From Coffea arabica (Eukaryota; Streptophyta; Magnoliopsida; Gentianales; Rubiaceae): 64,000 nucleotides of DNA. Of this stretch, positions 57,811 to 64,000 are shown piece after piece (the first letter of the stretch is position 1; each line of letters opens with the position of its first letter). The stretch spans positions 18,683,638 to 18,747,637 of the forward strand of contig NC_092314.1 of NCBI RefSeq assembly GCF_036785885.1, read 5' to 3'. The notes beneath the pieces are model-generated. The model saw only the letters and a program-made list of their open reading frames with translations, was not told the origin of the DNA and ran no database searches. The translations under genes and the position numbers were made by a program.

Positions 57811-60800
57811 ATGTCTCAAGAGGGGAACATGCTTGAGCCGTCTGAGACTGACATGTCACTCAAACTGGTGCTCCAAGTTCTTCAAAAACAAGCGGAGAGA
57901 CATGAAGTTGTGATGATACAAATATCCGACAAGCTGGCTGCCATTGAGATGCGAGGTACTGGAGATACATACAATAGGGCTTCGAGTGTTCAGAGTGCTG
58001 ATCATGATGCGGATGATGAGGGATATCATTCTAACACCTCGATTCGATCAAGGAAAAGCCAAAGAGGAGCGAGGGAAGGTCGAGACCGACCTAGGAGAAC
58101 CGATGACAATCTTGGTTCCATCAAAACCAAGATGCCTACCTTTCATGGGAAAAATGATCCTGAAACTTACTTGGATTGGGTTAGACGAGTTGAGCAAGTG
58201 TTTGAAGTCCACAACTACTCTGAAGAGAAAAAGGTGAAACTTGCGGCTATTGAATTTGAAGATTATGCATCCATTTGGTGGGAGCAAGTATGTGCCATAA
58301 GGAGGAGAAATAGGGAACCACCAATTGACACTTGGGCTGAAATGAAGCAAGTGATGAGGAAACGATTTGTACCCTTCCATTATACCACGGACTTGTACAA
58401 TCGGCTCCAACGACTCACTCAAGGTTCTAATTCGGTTGATGAGTACCACAAACAAATGGAGGTAGCAATGATAAGGGCCAATATACAAGAGGATTCGGAA
58501 GCAACCATGGCAAGATTTCTTAATGGATTAAATCCTGAAATTAGGAAGATGGTTGAGCTTCAAGACCATTTTGAGCTATAACAAATGGTGTCTTATGCAG
58601 AGAAGGTGGAAAAACAAGCCTTACCTATAAAGACACCTAGTGGCCGAACTACTACATTCTCTTCCATACCTTGGAGAAGAGATCAATTGCCAACATCCAA
58701 TGCTTGGCCGAGGCAAGGCAATAAAGAAAGGGAAAACAGGCGAATGGAGCAACCGTTCCATCCGAGTGCAACTCCTTCTAAACCAACCCCGCGACCGACT
58801 CTTCCAAAGGCAAATACGTCTACCAACCAGCTAAAGGCATGTTTCAAATGCAAGGGAATTGGCCACCTCATGGCTCAATGCCCTAACCGAAGTATCATGT
58901 ACATGAATGAAGAGGGAATGTGGCAAAGCGAAGGAGAGGAAGAATATGCGGACATGCCACCACTTGAAGAAGAAAGGAAGGAAGATGACCTGGTTGAAAT
59001 AGAAGAGGATCCCTTAGCTCGAACTATGGTGACTATGAGAGTGCTAAATGCACAAGCTCAAGAAGATGATCTCCAACGGACCAACATTTTTCATACGAGA
59101 TGCAAAATTGGAGATGAGATATGTCTCATGATCATTGATAGTGGCTCTTGTACTAATTGCGTAGCTACTGACTTTGTTGAGCAAAAACACCTTCCATGGA
59201 CTTACCACCCTAAACCCTATAGACTATCTTGGTTAAATGATGGGGGGGAAGTCAAGGTGACCAAACAAGCTTTAATCGTTTTTTCTATTGGTCGATACAA
59301 GAACCAAGTTTTATGTGATATAATTCCTATGCAAGCTAGTCATGTCTTGTTAGGGCGTCCTTGGGAGTACGATCGGCAGGCTGATCATATTGGACTCACT
59401 AATAAGTATAAGTTCATTATGGACAACCTCAAGATCACTCTTTCACCCTTGACACCTACACAAGTGTATGAAGAACAATTGCATCTAAGAAAAAAGCGAG
59501 AGAAAAGGCAACTGAGAGGGGCAAAGAAAAAGCCGAATGTGCCCGAGGATGAGGAAAAAAAGAAAGTAGAGGCCGAGTTGAGTAAAAGAGAAAATTCGAG
59601 TGGGAAAAGACTCAGTGAGGCCGAGAGCTTGAAAGCGAAGAAAATGAGCTTTTATGCAAGTGTGCGTGAGATAGATAGGGTCTTGAATGCACAAAGTCTT
59701 CTCATAGTACTTATGTACCGGGAAGCCGATTATTTTTCTTTTTACACACTTGGCATAACCGATTCTCTTCCTAGTGCAATCTACTCTCTTTTGCAGGAAT
59801 TCAAGGATGTGTTTTCGGAGGGACTACCGAAAGGATTACCTCCAATTCGAGGTATTGAACATCAAATCGACTTTGTTCCTGGAGCAATTCTACCAAATCG
59901 ACCAGCCTATAGAGCAAATCCGGAGGAAACAAAGGGAATCCAAAGGCAAGTCGATTCCCTCCTTGAAAAGGATCAGGTTCGTGAATCTCTTAGTTCTTGT
60001 GCGGTTCCAGTCATTTTAGTACCTAAGAAAGAAGGGACTTGGAGAATGTGTACAGATTGTCGTGCAATTAATAAAATTACTGTTAAGTATCGTCATCCTA
60101 TTTTTAGGTTAGATGATATGTTAGAAGAATTGCATGGGGCAATCATTTTCACTAAAATTGACTTAAGATCTGGTTACCATCAAATAAGGATAAAGGAAGG
60201 AGACGAATGGAAAACTGCTTTCAAAACAAAGTATGGTCTTTATGAGTGGCTTGTGATGTCTTTCGGCTTAACAAATGCTCCAAGTATTTTCATGAGATTA
60301 ATGAACCATGTTTTAAGGCATTTTCTTGGGAAGTTTGTTGTTGTTTATTTTGATGATATATTGATCTTTAGCAAGTCTTTAGATGAACATGTTAAGCATT
60401 TGCGACTTGTTTTAAGTGCCTTGCGTGAAAATAGGTTGTTTGCTAATATGGAAAAATGTGTCTTCTGCACTCCTGAAGTTAATTTCCTTGGATATATTGT
60501 TGGTGCAAATGGCATAAGTGTTGATCCCGCCAAGGTAAAAGCCATCTTAGAGTGGCCGACTCCAACCAATGTGTCTCAAGTAAGGTCTTTTCATGGTCTT
60601 GCAAGTTTCTATAGGAGATTTGTTAAAGACTTTAGTACTATTGCAGCACCTTTGAATGAGACAATTAAAAAGAATGTGGGATTTTAATGGGGAAAAGAGC
60701 AAGAAGAGTCATTTAATAAGCTTAAGGATTTGTTAACTTCAGCACCTATTCTTGCTTTGCCTAATTTTGATGTGACGTTTGAAGTTGAATGTGATGCTAG

Positions 60801-62629
60801 TGGGATCGGCATAGGGGTTGTCTTACATCAAAATAATAGACCCTTGGCATATTTCAGTGAAAAGTTGAGTGGGGGAGCTCTTAATTACCTTACTTATGAT
60901 AAAGAATTGTATGCTGTTGTGTGTGCTCTTGAAGTGTGGCAGCATTATCTTATGCCTAAGGAATTTGTGATACATACTGATCATGAATCAATTAAATTCC
61001 TTAAGGTTCAGGGAAAGTTGCATAAAAGACATGCGAAATGGATTGCATTTATTGATTCCTTTCCGTACATCATTAAGTATAAGAAGGGGAAAGATAATGT
61101 CGTTGCGGATGCATTGTCTAGGAGGTATACTTTGATCACTAACATGAGCACTAAGCTACTTGGTTTTGAGCACATTAAAAACATGTATGCACATGATGGC
61201 GATTTTTCTAATGTGTTTCAAGCATGTGAACATGCTGCATTTCAAAAGTACTATAGGCATGAATGTTTCTTGTTCAAAGAAAATCGCCTGTGTATTCCCA
61301 ATTGTTCGTTTAGGGAATTACTTGTTAGAGAAGCCCATGGTGGAGGATTGATGGGACATTTCGGCATTGATAAAACTCTTGACATCTTGCATGAACACTT
61401 CTATTGGCCTAAAATGAGGCGTGACGTTGCTAACATTTGTGATAAGTGTTTAAAGTGTAAGCAGGCCAAGTCAAGGAGTAACCCTCATGGATTATACACT
61501 CCTCTACCCGTACCTCATGCTCCTTGGACAGACTTATCCATGAATTTTGTGGTTGGCTTACCAAGATCTTCTAGAGGTATGGATAGTATCTTTGTTGTAG
61601 TGGATAGATTTTCTAAAATGGCTCACTTTATCCCTTGTAGGAAAACAAGTGATGCGCGCCATGTTGCTGATTTATTCTTCAAGGACGTGGTTAGATTGCA
61701 TGGGGTACCGCGTACTATTGTAAGTGATAGGGATGTGAAATTTTTAAGCTACTTCTGAAAATCACTTTGGGGAAAGTTGGGAACGAAGTTGCTATTTTCT
61801 ACTTCTAGTCATCCTCAAACGGATGGTCAAACCGAGGTAACCAATCGAACCCTTGGTGCTTTACTTCGAACCATTGTTCAAAAGAACTTGAAAAAGTGGG
61901 AAGAATGTTTGCCTATCGCTGAGTTTGCATATAACCGAACCACTCATTCTACTACTAATCATTCTCCTTTTGAAATTGTTTATGGGTTTCAGCCGCTAAC
62001 TCCTCTACATTTATCACCTATTCCTGTTGATAAGTGTTTAAGCGCAAATGGTGTCAAAAAGGCAGAGGCTGTTCGGACCTTGCATGAGAGAATTCGAGCT
62101 CAAATTGAGAAAAAAAATGCGCAATATGCACAACATGCGAATAAGGGAAGAAAGCATGTTGTATTCGAACCTGGTGATTGGGTTTGGGTGCACATGAGGA
62201 AGGAAAGGTTTCCAGCATCTCGACGGACTAAGTTACATCCAAGAGGCAACGGACCTTTTCGAGTACTAGAGAGGATCAACGACAATGCATACAAATTGGA
62301 ACTTCCAAGTGAGTATGGCATAAGCGCATCTTTTAATGTGTCTGACCTATCCTCTTTTGACTTTGATACAGACTTTTGAAGATTCGAGGACGAATCCTTT
62401 CGAGGAGGGAGGGAATGATGCGGATACGGGTGCGCAACAACTTCAACCTTGGGTCAAGAACCCTTTGATCAACATTGGTGGTCCGATGACAAGATCAAGA
62501 ACCAAGAAGGTGAAGGAAGTTTTACGAGCCTTGATCATTCACTATACAAGCAAGGAGCAAGTTAGGTTTGAAGATTTGATGGACCATGACATTACTTTGT
62601 TCACTTGTACGTTTGAAGTGAAGGAATGA
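57811..62629 (+). pseudogene. CRM gag-pol polyprotein, four lesions
   Basis: A single frame runs from ATG 57811 to 62379, broken by TAA 58579-58581, TAA 60685-60687 and TGA 61756-61758. Domains in order: Gag (KMPTFHGKNDPETYLDWVRRVEQVF ... ARFLNGLNPEI); zinc knuckle CFKCKGIGHLMAQC (from 58840); protease IIDSGSCTNC (near 59135); RT with FTKIDLRSGYHQIRI and catalytic VVYFDDILIFSKS (near 60345); RNase H ([24 protein letters not shown]); integrase HHCC finger ([12 protein letters not shown] ... [11 protein letters not shown]), D,D,E core ([31 protein letters not shown]) and a GPF module (FEPGDWVWVHMRKERFP). One extra T at 62371-62378 shifts the frame. The following frame (EDSRTNPFEEGGND) crosses the polypurine tract and ends at 62629 inside the 3' LTR. 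Confidence 0.9.
62400..62415 (+). other. Polypurine tract of the CRM-type element
   Basis: The sequence CGAGGAGGGAGGGAA directly precedes the 3' LTR. In the polyprotein-tail frame it also encodes EEGGN. Confidence 0.85.
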
Positions 62630-63151
62630 TCTCATACTTGTTAGTTTAGTTGGTAGTTGTTTTAAAACTGTCTAATTTAGTAGTTGTTAGGCGTTGAGTA
62701 TTTTATTACTTATTGAGCCTTATCGGAAAGCCTTAAAGAGCTGGCTCTTTAAACTCTTTATGCGGACCGAATTTCTTTCAGGTTTATGTGGGCCGGATTT
62801 TGCCCTAGTTTTAACCTATAAAAAAGGCACCTCTTGTATCAGTCCGAACAGAATATTACAACCAGAAATCGTGAGGAATTTTTCTTTCAAGTTCTTAATC
62901 GAACTTACTCTTGAATTCTTGAGTTCATTGCTTAAAATTCAAATCTGACTTTATCGATTAGTTTGCTCCCTAATCGTGGTGTCTCTTCATCCATCTTTAT
63001 TTGCTTAAGGTTGCTGATTGCCTTTGTGTGTCAGAGGTCTTGAGTTCATGAGAACAACCGAGTTCAATTTCCATTGGGAGAAAAGGTCCAACTCTGATAA
63101 TTACAAGGTTGGGAGGGTTTAGGAGGGTCTTCCCCTAGGGTTGCCTTATCA
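62416..63151 (+). repeat. 3' LTR of the CRM-type element
   Basis: It runs from TGATGCGGATACGG to TTGCCTTATCA. Its first 214 bases carry the end of the polyprotein (…GPMTRSRTKKVKEVLRALI… to the stop at 62629). A TATAAAAAA box is near 62817-62825. Confidence 0.92.
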
Positions 63152-63156
63152 TGATA

Positions 63157-64000
63157 ATTTTTTTTTTAAAACCTTACATAACTCTTTGGTCCCATTCATA
63201 TCATAAATTAATAATTTACTAAAATTACATGTCATATTTTTCTAAAATAGGAGTTAATTAATGTTTTTCTTAAAATTTAAATATACCTGAAGTTTATTCA
63301 TAATTTTTCTTATTGCATCTAAAAGTTCTGGACTGGAATTCTCATTTTGCAATAAGAAATTATGAGGAGTTATTAGATGGTTTGAGTGCTTCCTTCCGCA
63401 TAACTGGCTCTAGAACTACTATATCATCCTTAGGTTCATCATTAGCAGATTTTTCAATGATGTTAGCAACAATTTCTTTAAATTTGAGACCTATAAACTT
63501 ATTTCAATTTTACCCGAATAATCCAACAGGTAATTTATATTCATTTTATTATGGTAACCTAAATCATTGATTATTATCTGAAGTCATCGATATCTTCTTC
63601 ATTTAAGGGATCATTTAAGTTTTATGAGCCCATTTCTTTCACAAAAAGCATTTTGGAAAAGGATATCAATTACATACGTAAATATTCCTTAGAACTTTAG
63701 CTTCCTTTTATTAATAGCATAATTTATATTTCTATAAAACAAATAAATTTTTAATTAAATGAATGTTTCTTTGAATTGTAGATATGATTGATAAATTATT
63801 AAATTATCGAGCAATTAACATTTCTTTAAATTAATAGAATTTGTATATTCCTAAAGTTATTAATTTATAGAGATTTTACATCTAAGGTTTCTTATTCTTT
63901 TCGTTCTTGACATTCATTAAACATATGGTATGGAATTTATTTAATAATAATCATACTAGATCTTCCAAAGGCCATAAGATTAGGTTGGTCAATAAAAAAA
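63157..64000. other. AT-rich flanking DNA
   Basis: No gene is recognised. A frame at 63313-63570 has no known domain and a Ser/Asn/Leu-rich composition expected of AT-rich non-coding DNA. Confidence 0.5.

Larger units (their letters stand above)
55902..63151 (+). mobile_element. Full-length CRM-lineage Ty3-gypsy retrotransposon
   Basis: LTRs of 735 and 736 bp (55902-56636, 62416-63151) enclose a 5.78 kb interior with leader, gag-pol and polypurine tract. Flanks are CGATA (55897-55901) and TGATA (63152-63156), a 5 bp target duplication with one change. LTRs differ at about 25 positions by eye (about 3.5%). Gag and integrase wording, the lack of a classical chromodomain after the GPF module, and a coding tail that enters the 3' LTR all point to the CRM (centromeric retrotransposon) lineage of chromoviruses. 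Confidence 0.88.

Overview
The window is nuclear DNA of a flowering plant, almost certainly a eudicot. It is AT-rich, it holds plant-specific gene families (F-box/FBA and F-box/PP2-B), and most of it is plant-type LTR retrotransposon DNA. The mix of Tekay, CRM, Tat-like and Sirevirus-like elements would fit an asterid such as coffee, but nothing here fixes the species.

Left part (1-31550) is a retrotransposon nest. Four pieces of long Tekay-type (Ty3-gypsy chromovirus) LTR all lie on the minus strand (577-4180, about 19111-21122, 24645-27174, 27175 to about 28666). Two are followed by a primer-binding site and an unusual coiled-coil ORF upstream of gag. Between the first two lies a composite Ty1-copia insertion (4344-16451). 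Its outer LTRs belong to one minus-strand element with a shared AGAAA target duplication. Its centre is a second, plus-strand element, giving a large imperfect palindrome. A 3.77 kb L1-type LINE (10686-14450) sits in the second element exactly at its polypurine tract/LTR boundary, flanked by a 16-17 bp target duplication. From 21123 to 24644 are Tat-like and CRM-like fragments, including an apparently perfect 415 bp tandem duplication. A 5'-truncated Tork/TNT1-like copia element (28667-31550) closes this part.

Middle part (31551-46617) is the gene-bearing island. It has an F-box/FBA pseudogene (34586-35801, one nonsense codon and one frameshift) and its intact paralogue (40603-41763), with repeat-poor DNA around them. 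A 487 bp hAT-type MITE made largely of GAGCTCGAG-like words (43907-44393) carries an exact 8 bp target duplication.

Right part (46618-64000) starts with a young, pol-less Sirevirus-like element (46623-50455). It encodes only Gag, has arrays of TCGGACGTCCGA palindromes in both LTRs, and four polypurine tracts. Next comes a three-exon F-box/PP2-B gene (50750-53047), then a solo Tat-like LTR (54073-55597) carrying a 90 bp retroposed insertion. Last is a full-length CRM-type gypsy element (55902-63151). Its gag-pol frame is broken by three in-frame stops and one 1-base shift, and its C-terminal coding sequence runs through the polypurine tract into the 3' LTR.

Only two genes look functional: the F-box/FBA gene and the F-box/PP2-B gene. 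Both families act as substrate adaptors of SCF ubiquitin ligases. No tRNA, rRNA or CRISPR feature was seen. All comparisons were made by eye, without database searches.
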